Counted from the first letter of the stretch, positions 9,331 to 19,537 are shown. The stretch is DNA of 64,000 nucleotides from Hymenobacter convexus (GCF_030580955.1 NZ_JAUQON010000001.1:1-64000), one strand, 5' to 3'. Notes: generated by a model from the sequence alone, not told the origin. Numbers and translations: made by a program.

Positions 9331-9394
9331 GAATTTCACCCCACTGATTGGTGAAAAACACCCCGCCTGCCGGTAGTGAGGCCCGCTACTTTTG
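9331..9394 (+). promoter_or_regulatory. Predicted HTCS-controlled promoter of the SusC1 operon
   Basis: Box 1 GAATTTCACCCC (9331-9342) and box 2 GAAAAACACCCC (9353-9364) are direct repeats with a 22-bp period. After a 22-bp gap comes TACTTTTG (9387-9394), a perfect TAnnTTTG -7 element. Box 2 would sit where the -33 element is normally found, as expected for an activator that replaces it. The leader before the SusC1 ATG at 9528 would be about 125 nt. Confidence 0.7.
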
Positions 9395-9527
9395 TCCACT
9401 ACAAAATGCCAAATGCATTTTTTGAAGGATGCATTAAACGTGTTGCCGCACTGCGGCCCACCGCGAGGGTTTGCTCCGCTTCCATTCCCCAAACGTTCCC
9501 ACCCGCTACTCTCATTTTTCTTACCCT

Positions 9528-12500
9528 ATGCGTAAACCCTTACCCTCAAGGTCTCTTCGCCGGTTGCTGCTGCTGGCAGCCGCGGGCCTGGCCGGCACCA
9601 CGGCCGCCCAGGCGCAGGTGATGAACATGCCGGTGATGCCCCCGCGCGCCACCACGCCCGCCGACACGGCCAAGACCGCCGACCAGTCGATGCCGACCGT
9701 CACCCTCTTCACGCCGTCGGTGACGGACGAGAACGGTGAGCCGCTGCCGGGCGTGGCGCTAGCCAACGGCGGCAGCAACAGCTACACCGTGGTGACCGAC
9801 TCGCTGGGCCAGGCCCGGATGCCGGACGTGAAAGCCGGCGAAACGCTGACCGTGAGCATCGACGGCTCGGTGATTCGGCGCTTCGCGGTGACGGACGACC
9901 TGACGCCTTCCATCGTCCTCGACACCAAGAACCCGGCCGTGGCCCGCCTCAAGCCGGTGCGCCTGCTCTACGGCACCAGCCTGCGGCCCGACCTCACGGC
10001 CGCCTCGACCCAGACGGTGTACAACGCGGCGCTAATGCGCCTGCCCGTGACGTCGTTTGTGACGGCGCTGGCCGGGCAGGGCGCGGGCCTGCAGGTGACG
10101 CAGATTTCGGGCCAGCCGGGCACCGACGTGGGCAATGCCCTGCTGCTGGGCCGGGCGCCCACGGTGGTGATTGACGGCATTGTGCGGCCCATCTACAACT
10201 TTGATTTGGAGGAGATTGAGTCGGTGACGCTGCTGAAAGACGCGCTGAGTTCCTCCATGCTGGGCGTGCGCAACACCAACGGCGGCATTCTGAACGTGAC
10301 CACGCGCCGGGGCACGCCCGGGCAGCCGCGCATCTCGTTCACGGTGCAGTCGGCCATTCAGGAGCCCATCAAGCTGCCCAAGCCGCTGGACGCCTACAAC
10401 TACGCCAGCCTCTACAACGAGGCGCAGACGAACGACAACGCAACCAACCCGGTGGCCGGCTTTCAGCCGCGCTTTTCGGCCGACGACCTGCAGAAGTACC
10501 GCGACGGCTCCGACCCCATCGGCCACCCCAACGTGAACTGGTTCGACCAGCTCCTCAAGAAGTCGTCGAAGCTGGACCGCTACACATTTTCGGCCACTGG
10601 CGGCAACAAGTTCTCGCGCTACTTCGTGAGCCTGGAGCACCTGAGCCAGACGGGCCTGCTGAAAACCAGCGACATCAACAAGTACAACACCAGCAACGAC
10701 TACAAGGCCTACATCGTCCGCTCGAACGTGGATTTGCAGCTGAGCCGCAAGCTCACCGGCGGCATCGGCCTGCTGGGCCGCATCCTGACCTCGAACGACA
10801 CGGGCGCCAACTTCGGCCAGGGCCTGCCGTCCATCCTGAACACGCTGTATAACACGCCCGCGCTGGCCTACCCGGTGTACAACGCCAACGGCAGCTACGG
10901 CGGCAACCAGCAGTTCACCAATAACCTGTGGGCCCAGACCATCGGCTCGGGCTACCGGCAGCTCTACAACCGCGACGTAGTAGCCGACTTCTACCTGCGC
11001 CGCACCCTGGACGAGCTGACGCCCGGCCTGTGGGTGCGCGCCCTGGCCTCGTACTACGCCAGCTTGTCGGAAACGGTGTACCGCGACAAAACCTTTGCCG
11101 TGTTCCAGCAGGGCACCAACGCCGCCGGCCAGCCCACCTACACGCAGTACGGCACCAACGGCGACCAGCAGAACAACAACGGCGTCAACTTCCAGAACAA
11201 CACCACTTACCTGGAAGCCGACCTGGGCTACGACCGGCAGTTCGGCGAGCACGGCCTGCACGCCGTGGCGCTGGCTTCGCGCCAGTCGCTGCTGCAGGAG
11301 TCGGACCTGCCCTACACGGTGCAGGGCCTCTCGGGCCGGGCATCGTACAACTACAAGGGCAAGTACGTGGCCGAGCTGGCCTTCGGCCTGAACGGCTCGA
11401 ACCGCTACCCCGACAACGGCAACTTCAAGTACGGCTTCTTCCCCTCGGCCGGCCTGGCCTGGAATGTGTCGCGCGAGGACTTTATGAAGGGCACCCAGCC
11501 CTGGCTGTCGTACCTGAAGCTGTACGGCTCCTACGGCCTGACCGGCAACGACGTACCGGGCTACTTCACCTACATTCAGACCTACTTCGATACCTCGGCG
11601 CCCTACTTCGGCACCGGCGCCGGCACGCAGTTCTCGAACAGCGAGCAGATTCTGGCCTCGCGCAACCGCACCTGGGAGAAGGGCCGCAAGCTGAGCCTGG
11701 GCCTGCAGGGTGCCGTGCTCGACAACCACCTGGGCTTCACGGTGGAGTATTACAACTCGCTGTACTACGACCTGTTGCAGCAGCGCGGCCGGAGCAGCAC
11801 GCTCATTGGCCAGCTGTACCCGGACGAAAACATCGGCCGCAACCGCTACCAGGGCATCACCACCCAGCTCAGCTACCAGCAGAACTTCGGCCAGCTGAGC
11901 CTGCTGGCCGCCGTGAACGTGGGCGTGCAGTACTCGAAAGTGGAATACCAGGACGAGGTGTACCGCCCCTACCCGTGGATGCAGCGCACCGGCCAGCCGG
12001 TGGGCCAGGCGTTTGGCTACGTGGCCGACGGCCTGTTCCAGAACCAGGCCGAGATTCAGGGCGCCGCCACCATCGTGGGCTACACGCCCCAGCCCGGCGA
12101 CATCCGCTACAAGGACCTGAACGGCGACGGCGTGATTAACCAGTTCGACATCGCGCCCATTGGCGATGCCAACCCCAGCATTCCGTTCGGCGTGACGCTG
12201 GGCGCCCGCTGGAAAGGCTTCGACTTCACCACCCTGCTGCAGGGCAGCCTGAGCCGCGTCATCTACCTGCAGGGCGCTTCGGAGTACGCCTTCCAGAACG
12301 GCGGCTTCGGCGGGGCCTTCGAGCAGCACCTCGACCGCTGGACGCCCGACAACCCCAACGCCAGCTACCCGCGCCTGAGCCTGGGCAACAACCTGAACAA
12401 CTACGCGCCCACCAGCAGCTACTGGCTGCACGACGCCAGCTACATGCGCCTCAAGAACGTGGAGCTGGGCTACACCCTGCCGCTGAACCTGAGCAAGCGC

Positions 12501-12644
12501 GTGCGCCTGCAGGGCATCCGCTTCTTCGCCAACGGCACCAACCTGGTGACCTTCAGCCAGTACGACCGCGTGGACCCGGAGATTTTCAACGCCGCCTACC
12601 CGCAGCAGCGCCTCATCAACTTCGGCGTCAACCTCAAGCTCTAA
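9528..12644 (+). CDS. SusC-like TonB-dependent outer-membrane receptor (SusC1)
   Basis: 1038 residues from the ATG at 9528, chosen because MRKPLPSRSLRRLLLLAAAG...QAQ is a proper signal peptide; an upstream in-frame ATG would add 19 unlikely residues. After a low-complexity linker comes a CarboxypepD_reg-like domain (about 50-130: PSVTDENGEPLPGV), a plug (IDGIVRPIYNFDLEEIESVTLLKDA, GGILNVTTRRG) and a 22-strand-type barrel ending in NFGVNLKL. The usual VVGYG motif is not evident. SusC proteins import oligosaccharides with TonB energy and pair with a SusD lipoprotein, here 24 nt downstream. It is the first gene after the HTCS-type promoter. No STN domain is present, in contrast to SusC3. Confidence 0.95.
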   Translation: MRKPLPSRSLRRLLLLAAAGLAGTTAAQAQVMNMPVMPPRATTPADTAKTADQSMPTVTLFTPSVTDENGEPLPGVALANGGSNSYTVVTDSLGQARMPDVKAGETLTVSIDGSVIRRFAVTDDLTPSIVLDTKNPAVARLKPVRLLYGTSLRPDLTAASTQTVYNAALMRLPVTSFVTALAGQGAGLQVTQISGQPGTDVGNALLLGRAPTVVIDGIVRPIYNFDLEEIESVTLLKDALSSSMLGVRNTNGGILNVTTRRGTPGQPRISFTVQSAIQEPIKLPKPLDAYNYASLYNEAQTNDNATNPVAGFQPRFSADDLQKYRDGSDPIGHPNVNWFDQLLKKSSKLDRYTFSATGGNKFSRYFVSLEHLSQTGLLKTSDINKYNTSNDYKAYIVRSNVDLQLSRKLTGGIGLLGRILTSNDTGANFGQGLPSILNTLYNTPALAYPVYNANGSYGGNQQFTNNLWAQTIGSGYRQLYNRDVVADFYLRRTLDELTPGLWVRALASYYASLSETVYRDKTFAVFQQGTNAAGQPTYTQYGTNGDQQNNNGVNFQNNTTYLEADLGYDRQFGEHGLHAVALASRQSLLQESDLPYTVQGLSGRASYNYKGKYVAELAFGLNGSNRYPDNGNFKYGFFPSAGLAWNVSREDFMKGTQPWLSYLKLYGSYGLTGNDVPGYFTYIQTYFDTSAPYFGTGAGTQFSNSEQILASRNRTWEKGRKLSLGLQGAVLDNHLGFTVEYYNSLYYDLLQQRGRSSTLIGQLYPDENIGRNRYQGITTQLSYQQNFGQLSLLAAVNVGVQYSKVEYQDEVYRPYPWMQRTGQPVGQAFGYVADGLFQNQAEIQGAATIVGYTPQPGDIRYKDLNGDGVINQFDIAPIGDANPSIPFGVTLGARWKGFDFTTLLQGSLSRVIYLQGASEYAFQNGGFGGAFEQHLDRWTPDNPNASYPRLSLGNNLNNYAPTSSYWLHDASYMRLKNVELGYTLPLNLSKRVRLQGIRFFANGTNLVTFSQYDRVDPEIFNAAYPQQRLINFGVNLKL

Positions 12645-12668
12645 TTCCCACCCGCCGCTTCTGTTCCG

Positions 12669-14411
12669 ATGAATACGAAACTATACGCCGCGGCCCTGGC
12701 CGCCGTGCTGGCCCTGGGCACCACCGCCTGCCAGAAAGACCCCGAAACCGAGCCGCGCAACCTCATCCGCGACGACACGGAGTGGGACGCGAAGGACCGC
12801 AACGCCACCGTGGCGCTGTACTTCTTCAACGACCTGTTCAACTACATGCCCGGCGGCTTCAACCGCATTGGCGACGGCACCGGCGACTTCCTGGCCGCCG
12901 GTACCGACGACGCCCTGCCCTCGCGCCTCAACCGCCCGGTGCAGTACTTCACCAACGGCGCCATCAGCGTGGTGAACAACCCCGATGCCTACTGGGCCTC
13001 GGCCTACGCCGGCATCCGCCGCGTCAACATCTTCCTGGCCAACATTGACCGCGTGCCCGCCCTGCCGGCCAACATCGTGATTTGGAAGGCCGAAGCCCGC
13101 TTCATCCGGGCCATGCTCTACTTCGAGCTGCTGAAGCGCTACGGCGGCGTGCCGCTCATTGGTGACAAGATTTTCACGCTCGACGACGACCTGTCGGTGC
13201 CGCGCAACACCTACGCCGAAACGGTGAACTACATCGTGAGCGAGTGCGACCTCATCAAGCCCGACCTGCGCCTGCCCGCGGCCATTCCGGACGGCGAGTG
13301 GGGCCGCATTCCGCGCACGGCCGCTTTCGCCCTCAAGAGCCGCCTGCTGCTGTACGCCGCCAGCCCGCTCTTCAACGGCGGGCAGGTGAACGGCGCCGGC
13401 GACCGCCAGGGCTACCCCAACGCCGACGCCAACCGCTGGCAGCTGGCCCTCACCGCCGCCCAGGACCTCATCGCCCTGAACGCGCACTCGCTGGTGACCA
13501 CGCCGGCGGCCACGGCCTTCCCCAGCGTATTCACGGTGAAGAAGAACAGCGAGATTATTCTGGCCAAGCAGGCCAGCAACAACACCACGCTCGAAGTGTG
13601 GAACGCGCCGATGGGCTACGGCGCACCGGCCGCCAGCCAGGGCCTCACCAGCCCCAGCCAGAACTTCGTGGACGCTTTCCCGATGCTCTCGGGCGCGGCC
13701 ATCACCGACGCCGGCTCGGGCTACAACCCGCAGAACCCCTACGCCAACCGCGACCCGCGCCTGCTGTTCTCGGTTTTTGCCAACGGCGTGACCACCGGCA
13801 CCACCACCACCGGCAGCCGCTGGCTGAGCCGCAACGTGGAAACCTTCGACGGCGGCCGCGACCGGCCCGGCGGCGGGGCCGTGCAAACCCGCACCGGCTA
13901 CTACCTGCGCAAGTTCCTGGGCGATTTCACCACCTCGACCTCGTACTCGAACCAGAGCCACAACTTCCCCCTGTTCCGCTACGCCGAGACGCTGCTCAAC
14001 GCCGCCGAGGCCCTCAACGAGCTGGGCCGCACCACCGAGGCGCTGACTGCGCTGGTGCCGCTGCGGCAGCGGGCGGGCCTCACGGCGGGCACGGGCAACC
14101 GCTACGGCATCCCGACCACACTGAGCCAGAGTGACGCCCGCACCTTCATCCGCAACGAGCGCCGCATCGAGCTGGGCTTCGAGGAGCACCGCTTCTGGGA
14201 CCTGCGCCGCTGGAAAACGGCCGAGACAGTGCTCAACTCCCCGCTCTACGGCGTGCAGATTGTGAAAGGCGGCTCGGCCACGGCGCCCACCTACACCTAC
14301 ACGCGCACCACGGCGGCCAATTTGACCTGGCAGAACCGGCTCTACTACATGCCGCTGCCCTACGACGAGACGACCAAGAACCTGAACCTGACGCAGAACC
14401 CTGGCTGGTAA
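12669..14411 (+). CDS. SusD/RagB-like surface glycan-binding lipoprotein (SusD1)
   Basis: 580 residues. MNTKLYAAALAAVLALGTTACQKD is a lipoprotein signal with the lipobox Cys about residue 21. Typical SusD features follow: the TPR-like helices with EARFIRAMLYFELLKRYGGVPLI, RLLLYAASPLFNG, and the C-terminal FIRNERRIELGFEEHRFWDLRRWK. It binds glycan at the surface and acts as the lid of SusC1, whose stop lies 24 nt upstream. The end NLTQNPGW is usual for the family. Confidence 0.95.
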   Translation: MNTKLYAAALAAVLALGTTACQKDPETEPRNLIRDDTEWDAKDRNATVALYFFNDLFNYMPGGFNRIGDGTGDFLAAGTDDALPSRLNRPVQYFTNGAISVVNNPDAYWASAYAGIRRVNIFLANIDRVPALPANIVIWKAEARFIRAMLYFELLKRYGGVPLIGDKIFTLDDDLSVPRNTYAETVNYIVSECDLIKPDLRLPAAIPDGEWGRIPRTAAFALKSRLLLYAASPLFNGGQVNGAGDRQGYPNADANRWQLALTAAQDLIALNAHSLVTTPAATAFPSVFTVKKNSEIILAKQASNNTTLEVWNAPMGYGAPAASQGLTSPSQNFVDAFPMLSGAAITDAGSGYNPQNPYANRDPRLLFSVFANGVTTGTTTTGSRWLSRNVETFDGGRDRPGGGAVQTRTGYYLRKFLGDFTTSTSYSNQSHNFPLFRYAETLLNAAEALNELGRTTEALTALVPLRQRAGLTAGTGNRYGIPTTLSQSDARTFIRNERRIELGFEEHRFWDLRRWKTAETVLNSPLYGVQIVKGGSATAPTYTYTRTTAANLTWQNRLYYMPLPYDETTKNLNLTQNPGW

Positions 14412-14413
14412 GA

Positions 14414-14551
14414 GGTGAACTGGTGAGGTGGTGAACTGGTGAGATGGCGGGTGACGAGACAGGCTCTGCAAGGCCGTTTTGTCGCTTCGCCTTCGCCAGT
14501 AACCGCTTATTAATCACCATCCCACACCTCCCCATTTCACCACTGAATTTC
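14414..14551. repeat. 16-bp tandem repeat with inverted counterpart between SusD1 and SusC2
   Basis: GGTGAACTGGTGAGGT (14414-14429) is followed directly by GGTGAACTGGTGAGAT (14430-14445). An imperfect inverted counterpart (CCATTTCACCACTGAA region) lies at about 14515-14550. The transcript could fold between the two gene pairs. No promoter of the HTCS type is visible in this 151-bp gap. Confidence 0.6.
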
Positions 14552-14562
14552 CCACCCGACTT

Positions 14563-17500
14563 ATGAAAAACGTTTTATTCATTGTTTTGCTGCTGGTGCT
14601 GAGTGCCTTGGGCCAGCGGGCGGCGGCGCAGAACCGCACGGTGCAGGGCACCGTGCGCGACGCGCAAGGGCCCGTGCCCGGCGTGGCCGTGTACGAGAAG
14701 GACCTGACCTCGAACGGCACCACCACCGACCCCGAAGGCCGGTATAGCCTGGCCATTAAGGGCAAGAGCGGCATCCTGATTTTCCGCTCCGTGAACTACA
14801 AGCTGAGCGAGGTGCAAGTGGGCACCCGCACCAGCGTGGACGTGAAGCTGGAATCGGCCGACCAGAGCCTCGACGAGGTGACGGTGGTGGGCTTCGGCGA
14901 GCAGAAGAAGATTACCCAGACCGGCTCGGTGAGCCAGGTGAGCGGCAAGGAAATCCGGGAAAACCCCTCGGCCAGCTTGCAGAACACGCTGGTTGGCCGC
15001 CTGCCGGGCTTCTTTTCGCAGCAGCCCTCGGGCCGGCCGGGCGCCGACGGCGCCGCCTTCTTCATTCGCGGCATCAGTTCCTACAACGGCAACAACCAGC
15101 CGCTCATCATCGTGGACGATGTGCAGTACAGCTACGACCAGTTTCAGCGCCTCGACCCCAACGAGATTGAAAGCCTGTCGATTCTGAAAGACGCCGCCAC
15201 CACCGCCATCTACGGCGTGCGCGGGGCCAACGGCGTGGTGGTGGTGACTACCCGCCGCGGCAAAGACGGACCGCCCCAGATTTCGGCCCGCGTGGAGTTT
15301 GGCCTGACGCAGCCCACCAAATTCACCAACTACCTCGACGCCGCCGAGTCGGCCCGCCTCTACAACCAGGCCCAGATTAACGACAACGAGTTCAACCCGG
15401 TGCCCGGCTTCAAGCCGCGCTTTTCCGACGACGACCTGCAGAAGTTCCGCGACGGCTCGGACCCCTACGGCCACCCCAACGTGAACTGGCGCAAGGTGCT
15501 CTTCAAGGACTGGAGCCAGCAGTACCGCGCCAACGTGGACATGAGCGGCGGCTCGCAGCGGGTGAAGTACTTCGTGTCGGTGGGCTACCTCTACCAGAAC
15601 GGCCTGCTGAACGACTTCGGCAGCTCGGCCGGCGTGAACAGCAACTACTTCCACCAGCGCTACAACTACCGCTCGAACCTCGACATCAACATCACCAAGG
15701 GCCTCGACGCCCGCATCGACCTGTATGGCAACTTCGGCCAGGTGAACATTCCGCGGGTGAACACGCCCTTCAGCTCGGCCTTCAACGCCAACGACGACGT
15801 GTTTTACGACTACAGCAGCTTCCCCACGCTGGCGCCGTTTGCCTACCCCATCTACAACCCCGACGGCTCGTACGGCTACAGCAAATGGTCGCGCGACGTG
15901 AACTCGGGCTACAACGTGAACAACATCGTGGGCCGTCTCACCAACAACGGCTACCGCCGCAACAACGAGAACAACATCAACGGCGTGTTCTCGCTGAAGC
16001 AGGACCTGGGCGTGTTTGCCGACGGGCTGAAGGGCCTGAACGTGACCGGCCGCCTGGCCTACACCAGCAACTACGGCTACTACCGCCAGATGACGCGTAC
16101 CGACTTCCCGTCGTTCATCTACACGCCCGCCACGGCCACCACGCCCGAGAGCTACGAGGCGCGCGACCCCAACCTCTACCGCACCCGGCCCTTCGCGCTG
16201 GGCTACTCGGGCGGCAGCACCTCGCGCGTGGTGAACCTGCAAGCCATCGTGAACTACGACCGCACCTTCGGCAAGCACCACGTGTACGGCCTGGCGCTCT
16301 ACAACCGCAACGCCAACACGGCCGCCAACGGCGACTACACCTACAACTTCATTCCGGCCAACTTCCTGGGCTACTCGGGCCGCCTGGGCTACGACTACGA
16401 CAACCGCTACCTGATTCAGTTCAACGCCGGCTACAATGGCTCCGACCGTTTCAGCGCCGACAACCGCTACGGCTTGTTCCCGGCCGTGTCGGCGGGCTGG
16501 AACGTGGCCGAGGAGTCGTTCTTCCGCGCCGCCGTGCCGGCCGTGACATACCTGAAGCTGCGCGGCAGTTACGGCCTGGTGGGCAACGACGCGCTGGGCA
16601 ACCAGTTCACCTACTACTACCAGCAGAACTACGGCAGCGGCAGCGGCTACGACTTCGGCCTGAACAGCACGGGCGCGCCCGGCATTCAGGAAGGCCGCCT
16701 GGCCAACAACGACGTGACCTGGGAAAAGGAGAAGAAGCTCGACGTGGCTGTGGAGTTCCGTTTGTTCAAAGACCAGCTCTTCGGCAGCGCCGACTTCTTC
16801 AACAACGACCGGTACGACATCCTGACCACCCGCGGCACGGTGTCGAGCATCTTCGGCCAGTCCTTGCCCCCGGTGAACCTGGGCCGCGTGAACAACCGCG
16901 GCTACGAGCTGGAGCTGGGCTACCAGAGCCCGATTTCGAAGGACTTCTCGTGGTCGATTAAGGGCAACTACTCGTTTGCCAAAAACAAGATTCTGTTTCA
17001 GGACGAGCCCGTGCCACAGTACGAGTACCAGCGCTTCACCGGCAACAGCATCGGCCAGCAGCGGGTGTACGTCTTCCAGGGCTTCTACAGCGCCGCCGAC
17101 ATTGCCAGCCGCGACGTGGCCAAGCCCGCCTCGGGCGCCCGCCCCGGCGACCTGAAGTACGAGGACCTGAACGGCGACGGCGTCATCAACGACTTCGACC
17201 GCAAGGTGACCGGCCTGCCCAACCTGCCCAACACCACCTACGGCGTGAACCTGGGCGCCCGCTACAAGGGCCTGAGCGTGAGCGTGCTGTTTCAGGGCGC
17301 GAGCAACTTCAACGTGTCGGGTGCCGCCGAGGCCATCAAGGCCTTCACCGCCAACCTGAGCGCCGTGCACCAGAATGCCTGGACGCCCGAGCTGGGCGAC
17401 AACGCCCAGTACCCGCGCCTGACGCTGCTCCCCAGCATCAGCGACCCGAGCTCCAACCAGTCGACCTTCTGGCAGATTTCGGGCAACTACGTGCGCCTCA

Positions 17501-17712
17501 AAACCGCCCAAATCAACTACGACCTGCCCACCAGCTTCATGCGCTACCTGGGCATTCCCTCGGCCCGCATCTACGCCAACGGCACCAACCTGCTCACCTG
17601 GTCGGCCGTGGATAAGCTCTACGACTTCGACCCCGAGGTGACGCTCAACACCTCGCGCCCGCTATACCCGCCGCAGCGCCTCATCAACTTCGGCATGAGC
17701 GTCACTTTTTAA
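14563..17712 (+). CDS. SusC-like TonB-dependent outer-membrane receptor (SusC2)
   Basis: 1049 residues with signal peptide MKNVLFIVLLLVLSALGQRAAAQ. A CarboxypepD_reg domain covers about 26-100 (VQGTVRDAQGPVPGVAV), followed by VTVVGFGEQKK and the plug with LIIVDDVQYSYDQFQRLDPNEIESLSILKDA and ANGVVVVTTRRG; the barrel ends INFGMSVTF. It is paired with SusD2. Its resemblance to SusC1 (for example the shared phrase FSDDDLQKFRDGSDPYGHPNVNW) suggests an old tandem duplication of the pair, with specialisation for different oligosaccharides as the likely reason to keep both. It probably belongs to the SusC1 transcript or to a promoter I cannot see. Confidence 0.95.
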   Translation: MKNVLFIVLLLVLSALGQRAAAQNRTVQGTVRDAQGPVPGVAVYEKDLTSNGTTTDPEGRYSLAIKGKSGILIFRSVNYKLSEVQVGTRTSVDVKLESADQSLDEVTVVGFGEQKKITQTGSVSQVSGKEIRENPSASLQNTLVGRLPGFFSQQPSGRPGADGAAFFIRGISSYNGNNQPLIIVDDVQYSYDQFQRLDPNEIESLSILKDAATTAIYGVRGANGVVVVTTRRGKDGPPQISARVEFGLTQPTKFTNYLDAAESARLYNQAQINDNEFNPVPGFKPRFSDDDLQKFRDGSDPYGHPNVNWRKVLFKDWSQQYRANVDMSGGSQRVKYFVSVGYLYQNGLLNDFGSSAGVNSNYFHQRYNYRSNLDINITKGLDARIDLYGNFGQVNIPRVNTPFSSAFNANDDVFYDYSSFPTLAPFAYPIYNPDGSYGYSKWSRDVNSGYNVNNIVGRLTNNGYRRNNENNINGVFSLKQDLGVFADGLKGLNVTGRLAYTSNYGYYRQMTRTDFPSFIYTPATATTPESYEARDPNLYRTRPFALGYSGGSTSRVVNLQAIVNYDRTFGKHHVYGLALYNRNANTAANGDYTYNFIPANFLGYSGRLGYDYDNRYLIQFNAGYNGSDRFSADNRYGLFPAVSAGWNVAEESFFRAAVPAVTYLKLRGSYGLVGNDALGNQFTYYYQQNYGSGSGYDFGLNSTGAPGIQEGRLANNDVTWEKEKKLDVAVEFRLFKDQLFGSADFFNNDRYDILTTRGTVSSIFGQSLPPVNLGRVNNRGYELELGYQSPISKDFSWSIKGNYSFAKNKILFQDEPVPQYEYQRFTGNSIGQQRVYVFQGFYSAADIASRDVAKPASGARPGDLKYEDLNGDGVINDFDRKVTGLPNLPNTTYGVNLGARYKGLSVSVLFQGASNFNVSGAAEAIKAFTANLSAVHQNAWTPELGDNAQYPRLTLLPSISDPSSNQSTFWQISGNYVRLKTAQINYDLPTSFMRYLGIPSARIYANGTNLLTWSAVDKLYDFDPEVTLNTSRPLYPPQRLINFGMSVTF

Positions 17713-17720
17713 TGATTAAC

Positions 17721-17820
17721 GGTTGAATGGCTTAACGGCTAGATGGTTGAATTGTCGCTTGACTGATTTTGCCAACCTTGAAGCCCATCCATTCAACAGT
17801 TCAACAGTTTAGCCATCTCA
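17721..17820. repeat. Imperfect inverted repeat between SusC2 and SusD2
   Basis: The left part is rich in GGTTGAATGGC / TAGATGGTTGAA units and the right part (17788-17820) in CCATTCAACAGTTCAAC units, giving long imperfect pairing. It fills nearly the whole 112-bp gap. It could attenuate or stabilise the SusC2 message relative to SusD2. It is similar in style to the repeat at 14414. Confidence 0.55.
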
Positions 17821-17824
17821 TCAG

Positions 17825-19537
17825 ATGAAAAAGTTACTTGGATTGCTGCTGGCCGGGGCTGCCCTGACGACGGCCTGCAAAAAAGACGACTTCCTGGAGC
17901 CGCGCACCAGCGCCCTCACCGAAGACACGGTGTTTTCCGACAGCCTGCGCACGTTCTCCTTCCTCAACCGCGTGTATGCCGACATGGGTTTCAGCTTCTC
18001 GAAAGGGCGCTGGGACTCGCACGGCAACACCGAGGAAGCCACCGACGACGCCGAGTACCGCTACTCGGGCGCCACGCAGAAGGCCGTGGTGCTCTACAGC
18101 GGCACCCTCACGCCGCTCAACTTCCCTTTCCCGGAGTTTTATGATTTGCCCTGGGCCAACATCCGCCGCTGCAACCTGCTGCTGAGTAAGCTGCCCACCA
18201 CGCCGCTGGCCCAGTCGACTAAAAACCGCCTGGCCCTGGAGGCGCGCTTCCTGCGGGCCTACTATTACGAGCAGCTGCTGGTGGTCTTCGGCGGCATGCC
18301 GCTGATTGGCGACAAGGTCTACGGCATCGAGGACGTCATCAACCAGCCCCGCGACTCCTACGCCGACTGCATTGCCTACCTCAGCAGCGAGCTCGACGCC
18401 TGCGCCGCCGGCCTGCCCAGCCGCGCCGCCCAGAGCGGCCCCGACTACGGCCGCATCACCAGCGGTGCCGCCCTGGGCCTCAAAAGCCGCCTGCTGCTGG
18501 AAGCCGCCAGCCCGCTCTTCAACGGCGGCGCCGAAACCCAGGACCCCACCCTGGCCGCCATCGTGAGCTACCCCAGCTACAGCGTGAGCCGCTGGCAGGC
18601 CGCCGCCGACGCGGCCCAGGCCGTGATTGCCTCGAACCAGTACGCGCTGGTGGAAGACAACACCACCGCGCCCGGCAACGGCTTCTACGCGTTGTTTTTG
18701 CAGCGCGTGAACACCGAGTACATCCTGCCCTTCAACCGCGGCGGCAACCGCGACATGGAAGGCTTCTACTTTCCGCCCACCCGCGGCGGGGCCTGGAACG
18801 CCATGCCTACCCAGAACATCGTGGACGCCTTCCCGATGAAGAGCGGCAAGGCCATCACCGACCCCACCTCGGGCTACTCGGCCACCAACCCCTACGTGAA
18901 CCGCGACCCGCGCTTCTACAACACCATCATCTACAACCAGTCGCTGCTGTTCCTGAACGGGGCCATGGCGCCGGTGAACACCTACGAAGGCGCCGCCTCC
19001 GACGGCTTCGACCAGACCACGTCGGTGACCGGCTACTACGGCCGCAAGATGTGCGACGCCACGTCCTCGGCCAACACCCAGCGCGCCTGGCCGCTGCTGC
19101 GCTACGCCGAAATCCTGCTCAACTACGCCGAGGCTATCAACGAAACCGGCCAGGCCAACCTGGCCGTGCCCAAGCTGATTGACCTGCGCCGCCGCGCCGG
19201 CATCGACGCGGGCGTGGACGGCCGCTACGGCATTCCCACCGGCTTGAGCCAGGCCCAGATGCGCGCCTTCATCCAGAACGAGCGTCGCATCGAGCTGGCC
19301 TTCGAGGACCACCGCTGGCACGACATCCGCCGCTGGAAAATTGCGATGGTGACCAACAACGCCTACAACAGCCGCATGCGCATCGTGCGCAGCGGCACCT
19401 CGCCCAACTTCACCTACACCTACAACGTGGTGTCGAGCATTCGCCGCCACAACTTCCGCCCCGAGATGTACCTGCTGCCCATTCCGGACGGTGAAATCCG
19501 CAAGGTGCCCCTCATGCGCCAGAACCCGGGCTGGTAG
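17825..19537 (+). CDS. SusD/RagB-like surface glycan-binding lipoprotein (SusD2)
   Basis: 570 residues with a lipoprotein signal MKKLLGLLLAGAALTTACKKDD. SusD helices are recognisable by LEARFLRAYYYEQLLVVFGGMPLIGDKVY, KSRLLLEAASPLFNGG and FIQNERRIELAFEDHRWHDIRRWK. It pairs with SusC2 112 nt upstream. It keeps the same order of elements as SusD1, so the two SusC/SusD pairs look like paralogous units. Confidence 0.95.
   Translation: MKKLLGLLLAGAALTTACKKDDFLEPRTSALTEDTVFSDSLRTFSFLNRVYADMGFSFSKGRWDSHGNTEEATDDAEYRYSGATQKAVVLYSGTLTPLNFPFPEFYDLPWANIRRCNLLLSKLPTTPLAQSTKNRLALEARFLRAYYYEQLLVVFGGMPLIGDKVYGIEDVINQPRDSYADCIAYLSSELDACAAGLPSRAAQSGPDYGRITSGAALGLKSRLLLEAASPLFNGGAETQDPTLAAIVSYPSYSVSRWQAAADAAQAVIASNQYALVEDNTTAPGNGFYALFLQRVNTEYILPFNRGGNRDMEGFYFPPTRGGAWNAMPTQNIVDAFPMKSGKAITDPTSGYSATNPYVNRDPRFYNTIIYNQSLLFLNGAMAPVNTYEGAASDGFDQTTSVTGYYGRKMCDATSSANTQRAWPLLRYAEILLNYAEAINETGQANLAVPKLIDLRRRAGIDAGVDGRYGIPTGLSQAQMRAFIQNERRIELAFEDHRWHDIRRWKIAMVTNNAYNSRMRIVRSGTSPNFTYTYNVVSSIRRHNFRPEMYLLPIPDGEIRKVPLMRQNPGW

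Noticed and set aside
10032-12431. A very long open frame on the minus strand opposite SusC1 (similar ones opposite SusC2, SusC3, GH128 and others)
   Set aside because: High GC content opens antisense frames. The translations are Val/Ala/His/Gln-rich without domains or signal peptides, and the plus-strand genes are certain.
14414-14445. Tandem 16-bp units as a CRISPR or VNTR array
   Set aside because: Only two units, no spacers, no cas genes; part of an intergenic inverted structure.
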